Shown: positions 53,622-62,981, counted from the stretch's first letter. The stretch: DNA of 64,000 nucleotides from Dyella acidisoli (GCF_030160295.1 NZ_BSOB01000004.1:62001-126000), one strand, 5' to 3'. A program made the numbers and translations. The notes: a model not told the origin generated them from the letters alone.

Positions 53622-54701
53622 TTATAACAGGGGCGTCAATTGGCCCTGTTCCACGTGAAACATTTTTGCAGGGGTGTGCACCAACACCTCAGGCAGTTCG
53701 GTGCCTGAAATAAGGATCTGTGCTGATGTAGCTCGCAAGCTGTTCACCACGGCAGCTTGGTGGGTTAGGTCGAGCTCAGACGCAAGATCGTCCAGGCATA
53801 CAATCGGCCATTCGCCCCGATGTTTGGCATCCAGCCAAGCTTGCGCCAATACGCAGATGAGGGCCGTAAGCTTCTCTTGCCCTCGGGAAAGGTGTTCCCG
53901 TTGGGGTGCCAATTGGAAGGAGAGTGACCAGTCAGCCCGGTGAACTCCGGACGTGGTATGCCCTCTTCCCTGATCCCGTATTCGTTGAGTGGCCAGAACG
54001 TCGGCAAGGTCCTCATCCTCCGGCCACCCTGGACGATACCGAAGCTGGATGTCTCCAAGCTCTGGTAGCAGCAAAGCTGCTTGCTCCTTCAAAAAGGGAA
54101 GCAGGGCTTCGAGATAGGCTCGCCGCCAGCCGTCGATAAGTACCCCATTTCGGGCTAACTCATGCTCCCAAGGCTTGAGTAGGAGCTCATCAAGTACGGA
54201 GGCAGATCGAAGTAAGCTGTTTCGTTGTTTGAGCGCCCGCTGATAACGACGCCAAGTCAATAGGAAATCGTGTTCCACGTGGAACACGCCCCAATCTAGA
54301 AACTGACGACGTTCCTCTGCCCCGCCCGCGATCAAGGCGTGCGATCCGGGCTCGAAACAGACGACCGCGCATTCCCTAATGAGTTGTCCAATAGCAACGT
54401 CTTCGCCGTCCAAACGAGCGACCCACCGTGCACCCTCACGTCCCAAGCCCAGGCGGCGCACTGTCCCGTCATCATGTCGAATACCTGAAAAAATGCTCAG
54501 CCCAGAGGTACCGCGCTGAACCAATACATCACGCGCTCCGCTGCGGAACGAACGGCCATGAGAAAGCAGAAAAGCAGCCTCCAGCACCGAGGTCTTCCCT
54601 GCCCCGTTTGCGCCCGTCAAGACATTGAACCCAGGTTCGAAATCCAAAGTGAGATCACGGATACAACGCAGCCCCTGAAGATGCAGACGCTCCAGTCTCA
54701 T
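53622..54701 (-). CDS. recF: DNA replication and repair protein RecF
   Basis: A 359-residue SMC-like ATPase that loads RecA at gaps. Walker A is GANGAGKTS at 30-38; the signature SRGQEKLTALI and Walker B region IVCLDDLASELD are present. Unusually, the coding sequence contains two parS-like 16-mers, at 53647-53662 and 54271-54286; both encode Phe-His-Val-Glu. The order dnaA-dnaN-recF-gyrB is the conserved origin arrangement. The gene begins at the ATG at 54701 and is separated from dnaN by a strong terminator-like stem. Confidence 0.96.
   Translation of the reverse strand: MRLERLHLQGLRCIRDLTLDFEPGFNVLTGANGAGKTSVLEAAFLLSHGRSFRSGARDVLVQRGTSGLSIFSGIRHDDGTVRRLGLGREGARWVARLDGEDVAIGQLIRECAVVCFEPGSHALIAGGAEERRQFLDWGVFHVEHDFLLTWRRYQRALKQRNSLLRSASVLDELLLKPWEHELARNGVLIDGWRRAYLEALLPFLKEQAALLLPELGDIQLRYRPGWPEDEDLADVLATQRIRDQGRGHTTSGVHRADWSLSFQLAPQREHLSRGQEKLTALICVLAQAWLDAKHRGEWPIVCLDDLASELDLTHQAAVVNSLRATSAQILISGTELPEVLVHTPAKMFHVEQGQLTPLL
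53647..53662. promoter_or_regulatory. parS: parS centromere site 1 (inside recF)
   Basis: TGTTCCACGTGAAACA matches the ParB-binding consensus TGTTNCACGTGAAACA in every defined base. It lies near the 3' end of recF and encodes the FHVE residues there. Confidence 0.88.
54271..54286. promoter_or_regulatory. parS: parS centromere site 2 (inside recF)
   Basis: TGTTCCACGTGGAACA is a perfect 16-base palindrome with the parS core TGTTCCACGTGGAAC, as found near other gammaproteobacterial origins. It also encodes Phe-His-Val-Glu in the RecF frame. Confidence 0.88.
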
Positions 54702-54722
54702 GCGCTACAAGCTCTCAAACGA

Positions 54723-54751
54723 CAACGCCGGAGCTTGAGGCTCCGGCGTTG
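54723..54751 (-). terminator. Stem-loop downstream of dnaN
   Basis: CAACGCCGGAG paired with CTCCGGCGTTG around CTTGAGG, in the space between dnaN and recF. It probably reduces read-through; only a short T run follows on the minus strand (TCGTTT). Confidence 0.7.
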
Positions 54752-54792
54752 CGCTGGCAAAAAACGCCTGCAATCGAGCATGGAAACGGAGA

Positions 54793-55893
54793 TCAGAGCC
54801 GCAGCGGCATAATTACATGCCGGGACTGCTCGCTATCGTCCTCTTGTACCAAGCAGCTCGACTGGGCATCACGAAGGCTCAACCGAGCCTTTTCGCCACG
54901 AAGCGCCGCAAGTGCATCCAACAAATACCCAACGTTGAAGCCTACCGTGAGATCCGACACGCCGGTATCGGCTTCGACTTCCTCAACCGCTTCTTCCTGT
55001 TCCGGGTTATGCGCAACGATGCGTAACTTGCTTGGCGAGAACTCAAGTTTGACGCCGCGATACTTTTCATTCGACAGAATGGCGGCACGCTGCAGAGCAC
55101 CGCGCAACACCTCGCGATCAAGTATCGCCTGCTTATCCGCTCCCAATGGAATCACTGCTTCGTAATCCGGAAAACGACCGTCAATCAGCTTCGACGTAAA
55201 CACAACCTCGCCGCGACGCACACGCAAATGGTTCCGCCCGAATTCCAGTTCGACCGAACCATCACCTGATTCCAGCAAACCGACCAGCTCATTCACACCT
55301 TTACGCGGAATGATCACCTGGCGACGTGCAGAAACCTTGCTCTCCAGATTCGTTTCTTTCAGAGCCAAACGATGGCCATCCGTCGCCACGCATCGCAATG
55401 CGTGTTCTTGCAGATCCAGCAACATGCCATTGAGGTAATAGCGAACGTCTTGGTTCGCCATGGCAAATGAAGTGCGTTCCATCAGGTCACGCAGCACTTC
55501 TTCAGGAAGGCTTACGCGCTCGACCAGTTCTATTTCATCGATGGTCGGAAATTCAGTAGCGGGCAACGTGGCTAGCGTAAAACGGCTGCGCCCTGCGTTG
55601 AGAGCAACGCGATCGCCATTTTGCTTCAACTCGATCTTGGCGCCATCTGGTAATGCGCGAACGATATCGAACAGCTTGCGCGCGGGAATCGTAGTTTCAC
55701 CGTCCACCAGCTTTTCTGCTTCGGTAGCGGCAACCATTTCCACTTCCAGATCGGTACCGGTGAAAGACAGCTTCCCGCCGCCCACTTTCACCAGAAGATT
55801 GGCGAGTACCGGCAACGTCTGACGACGTTCCACCACGCCGACAACCTGCTGCAAGGGTTTAAGCAGAGCTTCTCGTTGGATGCTGAATTGCAT
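54793..55893 (-). CDS. dnaN: DNA polymerase III beta sliding clamp
   Basis: A 366-residue clamp subunit, the usual family length, with three internally similar domains (about 1-120, 130-245, 246-366). Recognisable stretches are the N-terminal MQFSIQREALLKPLQQVVGV, the central FAMANQDVRYYLNGMLLD, and the C-terminal VIMPLRL hydrophobic end, which binds polymerase motifs. It is separated from dnaA by the putative origin and may be expressed from its own promoter there. Confidence 0.97.
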   Translation of the reverse strand: MQFSIQREALLKPLQQVVGVVERRQTLPVLANLLVKVGGGKLSFTGTDLEVEMVAATEAEKLVDGETTIPARKLFDIVRALPDGAKIELKQNGDRVALNAGRSRFTLATLPATEFPTIDEIELVERVSLPEEVLRDLMERTSFAMANQDVRYYLNGMLLDLQEHALRCVATDGHRLALKETNLESKVSARRQVIIPRKGVNELVGLLESGDGSVELEFGRNHLRVRRGEVVFTSKLIDGRFPDYEAVIPLGADKQAILDREVLRGALQRAAILSNEKYRGVKLEFSPSKLRIVAHNPEQEEAVEEVEADTGVSDLTVGFNVGYLLDALAALRGEKARLSLRDAQSSCLVQEDDSEQSRHVIMPLRL

Positions 55894-56165
55894 GTTTGTG
55901 CTTTCCCTATCCTGCTGTTCTGTTTTTAAAAGAAGAGTAGTGGTTGCAGCTGGGGGCGTGGATAACTTGAAAACTCAAAATTATCCTTAACTAACAAAGG
56001 GTTAAGAAAATTTCCCCTGTGCCTCGAACGCTTTGCGACTTGTGCATCGCCAGTGGATAACTTTGGCGTGTCAAGGCGTCTTCATATTATCCACAGGATA
56101 CGCGCCTACTTTTCAAGCGCTTGTTCAAGTTCCGCCGTGAAGAGACCCCTTTTCGACACTTGCGA
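55894..56165. promoter_or_regulatory. oriC: Probable oriC (dnaA-dnaN interval)
   Basis: The 272-base interval between dnaA and dnaN has a perfect DnaA box TTATCCACA at 56087-56095, near-matches CGTGGATAA (55957-55965), AGTGGATAA (56052-56060) and TTATCCTTA (55981-55989), and AT-rich stretches (55921-55932 and 55970-56012) that could unwind. The flanking dnaA and dnaN genes and the divergent core genes support origin function. A second pair of boxes lies upstream of dnaA (57583-57603). Which cluster is the working origin has not been shown. Confidence 0.75.
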
Positions 56166-57509
56166 TCAACCTGTCAAGCTGCGAATCAATTGTTCCCAAT
56201 CCTGACGCATGCGTGTGTCGGTTTCGCACAGCTTGCGGATGGTGCGGCAGGCGTGCAGCACGGTTGTGTGGTCACGGCCGCCAAAGGCTTCACCAATTTC
56301 GGGCAGGCTGTGCTCGGTCAGTTCCTTCGATAACGCCATGGCGATCTGGCGCGGGCGTGCCAGCGAACGCACGCGTCGCTTGGATAAGAGGTCCTGCAGG
56401 CGCACGCCAAAGTACTCAGCGACGATCTTCTGGATATTCGGGACTGTTATCGCTTGCGCATGTGTGGCGAGCAGATCACGCAAGGTTTCTTCGGCGAAAT
56501 CCGTCGTGATCGGCCGGCCATAGAAATTGGCTCGTGCCGCAAGCGTGTTGAGAGCACCTTCCAGATCGCGCACATTGGAACGTATGCGTTTGGCCAGCAG
56601 CATCGCCACGTCTTCGCTGACGCGTACGCCTTTGTCATGCGCCTTGGCTAGCAGAATCGCGGCGCGGGTTTCGAAATCCGGCGGCTCGATCGCCACCGAC
56701 AAACCCCAGCCAAGGCGTGATTTCAGACGTGGCTCAAGCTTGTCCACCTCTTTCGGGTAGCGGTCGCAAGTAAGGATGATCTGCTGCTTGGATTCGAACA
56801 GCGCGTTGAAGGTGTGGAAAAACTCCTCCTGCGTGGTGTCCTTGCCGGCGAAAAACTGGATGTCGTCGATCAGCAGCGCGTCCACCGAGCGGAACCGGCG
56901 TTTGAACTCGTCCATACTCTTGGTGCGCAGCGCCTCGATCATGGAGCCCACGAACTGCTCCGAGCGCAGGTACAGCACCTTGAAGTTCGGATTGTGCTCG
57001 CGCATCAGGTTGCCCGCAGCGTGCATCAAGTGCGTCTTGCCCAGACCTGTGCCGCCGTACAGCAACAATGGGTTGTAGGCGCGACCCGGGTTCTGGGCCA
57101 CCTGCATCGCGGCGGCCTTACCAAGCTGGTTGGACTTGCCTTCAACGAAGGTTTCGAAGGTGTAGTGCGGATCCAGATTGTGGTGAAAATTCACCGGGGC
57201 AGCTTCGGCGACGCCGGATGGCTTGATGATCGGTGCCTGCATGGGGCGGCTGCTACCAGTCCCTGCACCGCTGCTGGAGCCGACTTCCAGCCGCACGGGC
57301 AGGCGCTGCCCGTTGAGCAAGGTCAGAACGGCTTCGATGCGAGGCAGATAACGGTCGCGAACGGCATCCAACGTGTAGGGATTAGGCGCGTAAAGTTGCA
57401 AACCTTCCGCATCGTCACGCGCCTGCAGCGGCATCAGCCAGGTATGCAGGTCCTCGGCGCTCAATTCACCTTCAAGACGCTCGAGACAGCGCCGCCACAA
57501 GTCACTCAT
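56166..57509 (-). CDS. dnaA: Chromosomal replication initiator DnaA
   Basis: A 447-residue AAA+ initiator. Domain I (1-75) includes [16 protein letters not shown]; a variable proline/glycine-rich domain II (78-105) has [10 protein letters not shown]; domain III carries Walker A GGTGLGKT (152-159) and [11 protein letters not shown] (Walker B); domain IV ends with the DNA-binding signature [16 protein letters not shown]. The start is the ATG at 57509, although the frame is open to 57602. It reads away from rpmH; the 180-base divergent space contains extra DnaA boxes. Confidence 0.97.
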   Translation of the reverse strand: MSDLWRRCLERLEGELSAEDLHTWLMPLQARDDAEGLQLYAPNPYTLDAVRDRYLPRIEAVLTLLNGQRLPVRLEVGSSSGAGTGSSRPMQAPIIKPSGVAEAAPVNFHHNLDPHYTFETFVEGKSNQLGKAAAMQVAQNPGRAYNPLLLYGGTGLGKTHLMHAAGNLMREHNPNFKVLYLRSEQFVGSMIEALRTKSMDEFKRRFRSVDALLIDDIQFFAGKDTTQEEFFHTFNALFESKQQIILTCDRYPKEVDKLEPRLKSRLGWGLSVAIEPPDFETRAAILLAKAHDKGVRVSEDVAMLLAKRIRSNVRDLEGALNTLAARANFYGRPITTDFAEETLRDLLATHAQAITVPNIQKIVAEYFGVRLQDLLSKRRVRSLARPRQIAMALSKELTEHSLPEIGEAFGGRDHTTVLHACRTIRKLCETDTRMRQDWEQLIRSLTG

Positions 57510-57582
57510 GGATCCTATCAACCACAGCAGGGGCGCCTTCGCGCAGGGTGGACCGAGGAGTCTACCAGCAGGAACGGGGCAA

Positions 57583-57603
57583 CTATCCACACGGATATCC
57601 ACA
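57583..57603. promoter_or_regulatory. DnaA-box pair upstream of dnaA
   Basis: CTATCCACA (57583-57591) and ATATCCACA (57595-57603), each one base from the consensus TTATCCACA, sit just upstream of dnaA. They may mediate autoregulation or form part of a bipartite origin. Confidence 0.6.
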
Positions 57604-57623
57604 ACTTTCCTCGATCACTGCAT

Positions 57624-57653
57624 TTGACACTGAGCGACCGGACTCCGCATAAT
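57624..57653 (+). promoter_or_regulatory. Strong sigma-70 promoter of rpmH
   Basis: TTGACA at 57624-57629 and CATAAT at 57648-57653, separated by 18 bases, lie 38 bases upstream of the rpmH start codon. A perfect -35 and a near-perfect -10 fit the high expression needed for a ribosomal protein. Confidence 0.75.
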
Positions 57654-57690
57654 CCAAGACCTTTTTCACCCATACATTTAGGAGGAAGCC

Positions 57691-57825
57691 ATGAAGCGGA
57701 CCTTCCAGCCCAGCAAGCTCAAGCGCGCCCGCACGCACGGCTTTCGTGCTCGCATGGCCACGGCCGATGGTCGCAAGGTGCTCAACGCACGCCGCGCCAA
57801 GGGTCGTAAGCGCCTGATCCCGTAA
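57691..57825 (+). CDS. rpmH: 50S ribosomal protein L34
   Basis: A 44-residue, strongly basic ribosomal protein ([18 protein letters not shown], then ending [11 protein letters not shown]). Length and sequence are standard for bacterial L34. The start codon follows a very strong AGGAGGAAG ribosome site, and the promoter is upstream. The gene is divergent from dnaA and 12 bases before rnpA, the usual arrangement. Confidence 0.97.
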   Translation: MKRTFQPSKLKRARTHGFRARMATADGRKVLNARRAKGRKRLIP

Positions 57826-57837
57826 GCGATCGCGTTT

Positions 57838-58218
57838 ATGAGCACCGCCGGCCTGCCGCGCGAGGCGCGGATTCGCCGAGCCGGTGACTTTGCGGTCTTG
57901 CGTCAAGCCAGCGGTCGCCTCGGCGGCCGCTGTTTTTCTGTGCGCTATCGGCAGAATGGCGCAGGCCATGCCCGGCTCGGCCTTGCCATATCCAAACGGG
58001 TTTCCAAGCGCGCCGTGGATCGCAACCGCATCAAACGACTTGTGCGCGAATCTTTTCGTCGCGCCTGCCACACGCTACCGCCGGTCGATCTGCTGGTGAT
58101 GGCTCGTGAGCAGGCCTGCGTAGTGCCTGGCGCGGTGCTGCTGGCCGAGCTCGACGCCCTCTGGCGCAAATTGCCGCCGTTGAAGCGTGAAGGCGACACC
58201 TCCACAATGGCGTGCTGA
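57838..58218 (+). CDS. rnpA: Ribonuclease P protein component
   Basis: A 126-residue basic protein subunit of RNase P, which matures tRNA 5' ends. The RNR motif RNRIKRLVRESFR is the family signature, preceded by the RLGLAISKRVSKRAV strand. It follows rpmH. yidD, a membrane-protein-insertion factor usually located here, is not present in the 61 bases before yidC. Confidence 0.95.
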   Translation: MSTAGLPREARIRRAGDFAVLRQASGRLGGRCFSVRYRQNGAGHARLGLAISKRVSKRAVDRNRIKRLVRESFRRACHTLPPVDLLVMAREQACVVPGAVLLAELDALWRKLPPLKREGDTSTMAC

Positions 58219-58279
58219 CCCTCCTTCATTCCTCCGCCTGGCTCGCCATGGCAGGGCCTTACCCTCGGATCGCTACGCG

Positions 58280-59968
58280 ATGAATCAAACGCGCACCTTC
58301 CTTCTCTTCGCCCTGTTGGCCGTGGCCTATCTGCTATTTCAGCAGTGGGAACAGGATTACGGCCCTCATCCGCTCACGCCGAGCACTGCGACCAGCAACG
58401 CGGGTGACAACGCCACGCCCGGTACAACGCCGACGATCGCGAATGCCGCAGGCGGGGAAACCGGAACAGCCCAGCTCATCACTGTCACTACCGACGTGCT
58501 CCGCCTGACCATCGATACGCGTGGCGGCAGCATTGTGCGCTCCGAGCTGCTGCAGTACCCGGTTACGCCACGTACGAAGAAAGATCCCAATCCTGCACCG
58601 ATCCGTCTACTCGACGATGGTGCCAATGATTACTTTGCCGCGCAGAGTGGCTTGGTGAGCGCGGACGGTGCGGCCCCTGATCATCATGCGATTTTCCAGG
58701 CAGCGCAGACCAGCTATGAACTTGCTTCTGGTCAGGATGCACTGAATGTCGACCTGGCGTGGACGGATGCTTCCGGTATCAAGGTAACCAAGCGCTACAC
58801 GTTGCATCGCGGGAGCTACGTGATCGATCTCGACCAGCAGGTCGACAACGGCAGCAGCAAAACCTGGGACGGCCAGGCTTATCGCCAGTTGCAGCGCGCG
58901 GATCGTCCAGCCCCTGTTTACAGCAACTTCCTGCAGCGCATTTCTGACCAGTCGCGCTACGGCTTCTTCGGCGCTGTGTGGTACAGCACTGAAGACAAGT
59001 TCAAAAAGCTGGAATTCGGTGACTTCACGAAGCCGAAGGACCAGCCGCCGAGCAATCAAATGACCGGCGGCTGGGTGGGTATGATGCAGAACTATTTCCT
59101 CGGCGCCTGGATTCCGGCTGCGAAGGAAGCAGATACGTTCTCCACGGCTGTCATCAACAAGGAAAATGGCAAAACTCAGTACGTAATTCGTACTGTTGGC
59201 CCGCTGATCAGCCTTGCGGCCGGCCAGCGTGTGAGTAGTACGGCGCAGCTCTACATCGGTCCCAAACTTCCGGACGTTTTGGAAAAAGTTGCGCCAGACC
59301 TAGACCTAACAATCGACTACGGCATGCTGAAGATCTTTGCCGTACCGCTGCACGGGGTCTTGGCTCTGCTTCACAAGCTCACCAGCAACTGGGGCGTGGC
59401 CATCGTCCTGCTGGTGCTGCTGATCAACCTCGCCACCTTCAAGCTCACCAACGCGCAGTTCGAATCGGCAAACAAGATGCGCAAGCTCAAGCCGCGTATC
59501 GATGCTTTGAAAGAGCGTTATGGCGACGATCGCCAAAAGATGCAACAGGCGATGATGGAGCTGTACAAGAAGGAGAAGGTGAATCCCGCTGCCGGCTGCT
59601 TCCCGCTGCTCATCACCATTCCGATCTTCTACGGTCTGTATTACGTGCTGCGCGATAGCGTCGAGCTGCGCCAGGCACCCTTCTTCGGCTGGATCCACGA
59701 CCTGTCCGCCGCCGATCCGTACTTCGTGCTGCCAGTGCTCTACACCATCGTGATGCTTGCACAGCAGTGGCTGATGCCCGTGCAGCCGGGCATGGATCCC
59801 GCGCAGCAGAAGATGATGAAGTTCATGCCGCTGATGTTCGCGGTAATCTTCCTGTTCTTCCCGTCAGGCCTGGTGCTCTATTACGTGGTCAACGGCGTTT
59901 GCCGTCTGCTGCAACAGTGGTGGATGATGCGCCGCGCCGATGCTGCTCCGGCCAAGGCAGCAGCTTAA
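58280..59968 (+). CDS. yidC: Membrane protein insertase YidC
   Basis: A 562-residue inner-membrane insertase/chaperone. The N-terminal signal-anchor helix (MNQTRTFLLFALLAVAYLLF) is followed by a large periplasmic domain (about 35-350) and five core membrane helices (about 360-550), ending in PSGLVLYYVVNGVCRLLQQW with the usual basic tail. Length is typical for Gram-negative YidC. The ATG at 58280 is used; the frame is open upstream to 58187 but reads over rnpA. It lies between rnpA and mnmE. Confidence 0.96.
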   Translation: MNQTRTFLLFALLAVAYLLFQQWEQDYGPHPLTPSTATSNAGDNATPGTTPTIANAAGGETGTAQLITVTTDVLRLTIDTRGGSIVRSELLQYPVTPRTKKDPNPAPIRLLDDGANDYFAAQSGLVSADGAAPDHHAIFQAAQTSYELASGQDALNVDLAWTDASGIKVTKRYTLHRGSYVIDLDQQVDNGSSKTWDGQAYRQLQRADRPAPVYSNFLQRISDQSRYGFFGAVWYSTEDKFKKLEFGDFTKPKDQPPSNQMTGGWVGMMQNYFLGAWIPAAKEADTFSTAVINKENGKTQYVIRTVGPLISLAAGQRVSSTAQLYIGPKLPDVLEKVAPDLDLTIDYGMLKIFAVPLHGVLALLHKLTSNWGVAIVLLVLLINLATFKLTNAQFESANKMRKLKPRIDALKERYGDDRQKMQQAMMELYKKEKVNPAAGCFPLLITIPIFYGLYYVLRDSVELRQAPFFGWIHDLSAADPYFVLPVLYTIVMLAQQWLMPVQPGMDPAQQKMMKFMPLMFAVIFLFFPSGLVLYYVVNGVCRLLQQWWMMRRADAAPAKAAA

Positions 59969-60023
59969 AGATGCACTTCGCGCGGGCGGCCAAGGCCGCC
60001 CGCTGCGGTTATGCTGATACACC

Positions 60024-61376
60024 ATGACCGCACACGCTTCCGATAACGACACCATCGCCGCCATTGCCAGCGCACCCGGCGCTGCAGGAATCGGTGTCGT
60101 GCGCGTATCTGGCCCGCGCGTACCCCTCATTGCGCAAACCCTGCTTGGGCAAACACCGGCACCACGTCATGCCCATTTCGCGGCATTTCGTAACGCAGAG
60201 GGTGAGCTGATCGACCGTGGTTTGCTATTGCACTTCCCGGCCCCCGCTTCCTACACCGGCGAACATGTGCTCGAGCTTCAAGGTCACGGCAGCACGGTAC
60301 TGCTCGATGCGTTGCTGCAGCGAATATGCGAGCTCGGTGCACGCCTGGCGCGTCCTGGCGAATTCACCGAGCGCGCGTTCCTCAACGGCAAGCTCGATCT
60401 TGCGCAAGCAGAAGCCGTCGCCGATTTGATCGCTGCGCGATCTCAAGCCGGAGCCCGCGCAGCACTGCAATCCATGGAAGGCGTGTTTTCGCGCAAAGTG
60501 GATGCTTTGCTACAAGCACTGATCGCGTTGCGCGTGCATATCGAAGCCGCGATCGATTTTCCGGAAGAGGAAATCGATTTTCTTGCCGATCCCACCATTA
60601 CACACAAGCTAGAAACGTTGCGTGCGCAACTGACCGATCTGCTACGCGAAGCACAACGCGGCGTGCGCCTCAACGACGGTTTGCGCATTGCCATCGTCGG
60701 TCGACCGAACACCGGCAAATCAAGCTTGCTCAACGCCCTGGCCGGCAGCGAACGCGCCATCGTCACGGATATCGCCGGCACCACGCGCGACGTATTGCGT
60801 GAAAGCATTTCGCTCGACGGCATTGCGCTGGAACTGGCCGATACCGCGGGATTGCGTGACACACATGATCCGGTGGAACGCGAAGGCGTACGCCGCGCGC
60901 ACAACGAACGCGAGCGTGCCGATGTCGTGCTCCTCGTCACCGATGCTGAGCATTCAAATGCCGACCTCGCATGGCTGCAAGATCTTCCTGCCAGCATCGA
61001 GCGCATCGTCGTCATCAACAAAATCGATCTTGCCGGTTTGACCGCACACACACAGACGCGTGATGGGCTAACCTGGTTATGGCTCTCCGTCAAAACCGGC
61101 ACGGGCCTCGAAGCACTGCGCGGACACCTCAAACAACTCGCAGGTGCCGGCAGTGGCGAAGGCGCATTCAGCGCACGTCGCCGGCACGTGTTCGCGCTTG
61201 AACAAACAGCCGATCATTTGAATCATGCGGCGCATGTCCTGGCCGATACGCACGCCGGCGAACTTGCCGCCGAAGAACTACGCCAAGCACAGCACGCGCT
61301 TGGTGAAATCACTGGCACGTATACCAGCGACGATTTGCTAGGCGCGATCTTCAGTTCCTTCTGCATCGGCAAGTGA
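60024..61376 (+). CDS. mnmE: tRNA modification GTPase MnmE
   Basis: A 450-residue tRNA-modifying GTPase that, with MnmG, makes 5-carboxymethylaminomethyluridine in tRNA wobble positions. The N-terminal tetrahydrofolate-binding domain (about 1-120) and GTPase with GRPNTGKSSLLNAL, DIAGTTRD and NKIDLAG are intact; the C-terminal FCIGK provides the conserved catalytic cysteine. mnmG is not next to it; the opposite-strand ribokinase ends immediately after it (61377). The partner is presumably elsewhere. Confidence 0.96.
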   Translation: MTAHASDNDTIAAIASAPGAAGIGVVRVSGPRVPLIAQTLLGQTPAPRHAHFAAFRNAEGELIDRGLLLHFPAPASYTGEHVLELQGHGSTVLLDALLQRICELGARLARPGEFTERAFLNGKLDLAQAEAVADLIAARSQAGARAALQSMEGVFSRKVDALLQALIALRVHIEAAIDFPEEEIDFLADPTITHKLETLRAQLTDLLREAQRGVRLNDGLRIAIVGRPNTGKSSLLNALAGSERAIVTDIAGTTRDVLRESISLDGIALELADTAGLRDTHDPVEREGVRRAHNERERADVVLLVTDAEHSNADLAWLQDLPASIERIVVINKIDLAGLTAHTQTRDGLTWLWLSVKTGTGLEALRGHLKQLAGAGSGEGAFSARRRHVFALEQTADHLNHAAHVLADTHAGELAAEELRQAQHALGEITGTYTSDDLLGAIFSSFCIGK

Positions 61377-62273
61377 TTAAACGTGCTGCCTTGCCAGGAG
61401 CGCTTCCACTTCCGCCGGATGCGGCATGCCACCGCGAGCGCCAAGGCGCGTTACGGACAACGCTGCAGCGGCGCAGGCTTTACGCACGGCAATAGGTAAG
61501 CCTTCATGTAGAAACACTGCGAAGGCCGCATTGAACGTATCGCCAGCTCCAGTGCTGTCCACCGCTTCCATCTCAAAGCCTGCTTGATGCTGCGGTTCGC
61601 CTTCTTCGCGGAACCATGCGCCTTCGGCACCGCGTGTTAGCACGACTGGACAAGGTGTACGGTGCATCAGGCTGCGAAAATCTTCGGAAGGATCAGCGCC
61701 AAGCAAGATGGCGAGTTCATGTTGATTTGGCGTGATATAGCGAGCGAGATGCAACCATTCCATCGGCAATAGCTGCGCAGGTGCGGGATTGAGAATGACG
61801 GGCACGCGTTGTGCATGGGCGATACGTAGCGTGGCTTCCACGGTTTCAAGTGGAATTTCCATCTGCACCAAGACTGCGTCCGCGCTTGCAATCAGGTGTT
61901 GTGCTTTGGCGACATGCGAGGGTTCCAGGCGTGCGTTTGCGCCAGGTACGACGACAATTTCGTTTTCACCGCCAGCGACAGTAATCGACGCAGTACCACT
62001 GCTGCAGTCGGCGATGCGCGAGACATGCCCCACTCCGACGCCTTCCTTCGCCAGCTCATCGCAGAGCGACTCAGCAAACGCATCGTCACCCACTGCACCG
62101 ACCATGTGTACCTGGGCGCCAAGCCGAGCAGCGGCTACGGCCTGGTTGCCGCCCTTGCCACCATGCACGGACAGAAAACGCTCGCCGAGCAGCGTTTCAC
62201 CTGGTGCCGGAAAGCGCTTCGCCACAGTCACCAGATCCATATTGATGCTGCCGACAACGACAAGGCAGGTCAT
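61377..62273 (-). CDS. rbsK: Ribokinase (PfkB family)
   Basis: A 298-residue sugar kinase. PfkB signature 1 is GGKGGNQAVAAARLG and signature 2 the C-terminal DSTGAGDTFNAAF with the catalytic Asp. NMD and GETLLG residues of the ribose pocket also fit ribokinase. No ribose transporter or RbsR is adjacent, so it may serve nucleoside-derived ribose. The stop directly abuts the mnmE stop. Confidence 0.9.
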   Translation of the reverse strand: MTCLVVVGSINMDLVTVAKRFPAPGETLLGERFLSVHGGKGGNQAVAAARLGAQVHMVGAVGDDAFAESLCDELAKEGVGVGHVSRIADCSSGTASITVAGGENEIVVVPGANARLEPSHVAKAQHLIASADAVLVQMEIPLETVEATLRIAHAQRVPVILNPAPAQLLPMEWLHLARYITPNQHELAILLGADPSEDFRSLMHRTPCPVVLTRGAEGAWFREEGEPQHQAGFEMEAVDSTGAGDTFNAAFAVFLHEGLPIAVRKACAAAALSVTRLGARGGMPHPAEVEALLARQHV

Positions 62274-62348
62274 GAAGCTCTCGCAGGTGTGAATGACGTG
62301 CGAGAGCGTAAACGCAGAAGGGCGACGAGGGTAGCTTGTGCGTCGCGC

Positions 62349-62813
62349 TCAGTGGCTGTTGCTGTCGGGGCCTCCGTCCGTGCCGCCAGAAGCACCTGAC
62401 GCATTATGTGCGTTCTGCTGGCGTTCCTTCATGTTCTGCTTCAGCGTGGCGTATTGGGTTTGTTGCGCTGGCGTGAGCAGGGCGTTGATCTGTGCATCGG
62501 TGTCATGCTGGATCGAGCGGATTTTGGCGCGGCGATCCTGCGGGGCAAGCGAGCCGTCATTGCGTACGGAAGCGAGCTGCTGCTGGCGATTCTGCAAAAT
62601 CGCAGTGACTTTCGATGTCTGATCGTCACTAAGTTCCAGCCGCTTGGCGAGCCGTGCTGCCTGCTTTTGCGGGTCGGGAGCACGGTGTTGCGCAGTTGAC
62701 GCGTCATTGGAATTCGCAGGTGCTGCATTGTCCTGGGCAAACGCGACGGGGACATAGCTCGCAACAGTAAGCGCCAGACCCAGTAGTGCAAAACGCAAGG
62801 CAAATCGGTTCAT
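62349..62813 (-). CDS. Spy/CpxP-like periplasmic protein
   Basis: A 154-residue exported helical protein. The signal peptide (about 1-25; ALTVASYVPVAFAQ) is followed by a low-complexity segment and an LTPAQQTQYATLKQNM stretch that resembles the LTxxQ motif of Spy/CpxP envelope-stress chaperones, repeated earlier as LELSDDQTSKVTAIL. The ATG at 62813 follows GGAG. Periplasmic chaperone or metal-stress roles are family-based inference. Confidence 0.72.
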   Translation of the reverse strand: MNRFALRFALLGLALTVASYVPVAFAQDNAAPANSNDASTAQHRAPDPQKQAARLAKRLELSDDQTSKVTAILQNRQQQLASVRNDGSLAPQDRRAKIRSIQHDTDAQINALLTPAQQTQYATLKQNMKERQQNAHNASGASGGTDGGPDSNSH

Positions 62814-62981
62814 GGGTGTCTCCGGGGTTCCATGGTGAAGGTCGTCATTCGACGGTCGGCAGGAAAACAAACGGCGAAGTCTGCACGCCGTTTACCGTCC
62901 GCCTGGCTCGTCTATCTTTCGCAACCTTGAAAGCGGATACGTCGGCCCCGACGCTGAAGAATTCCCACCCTGGAGTCGACC

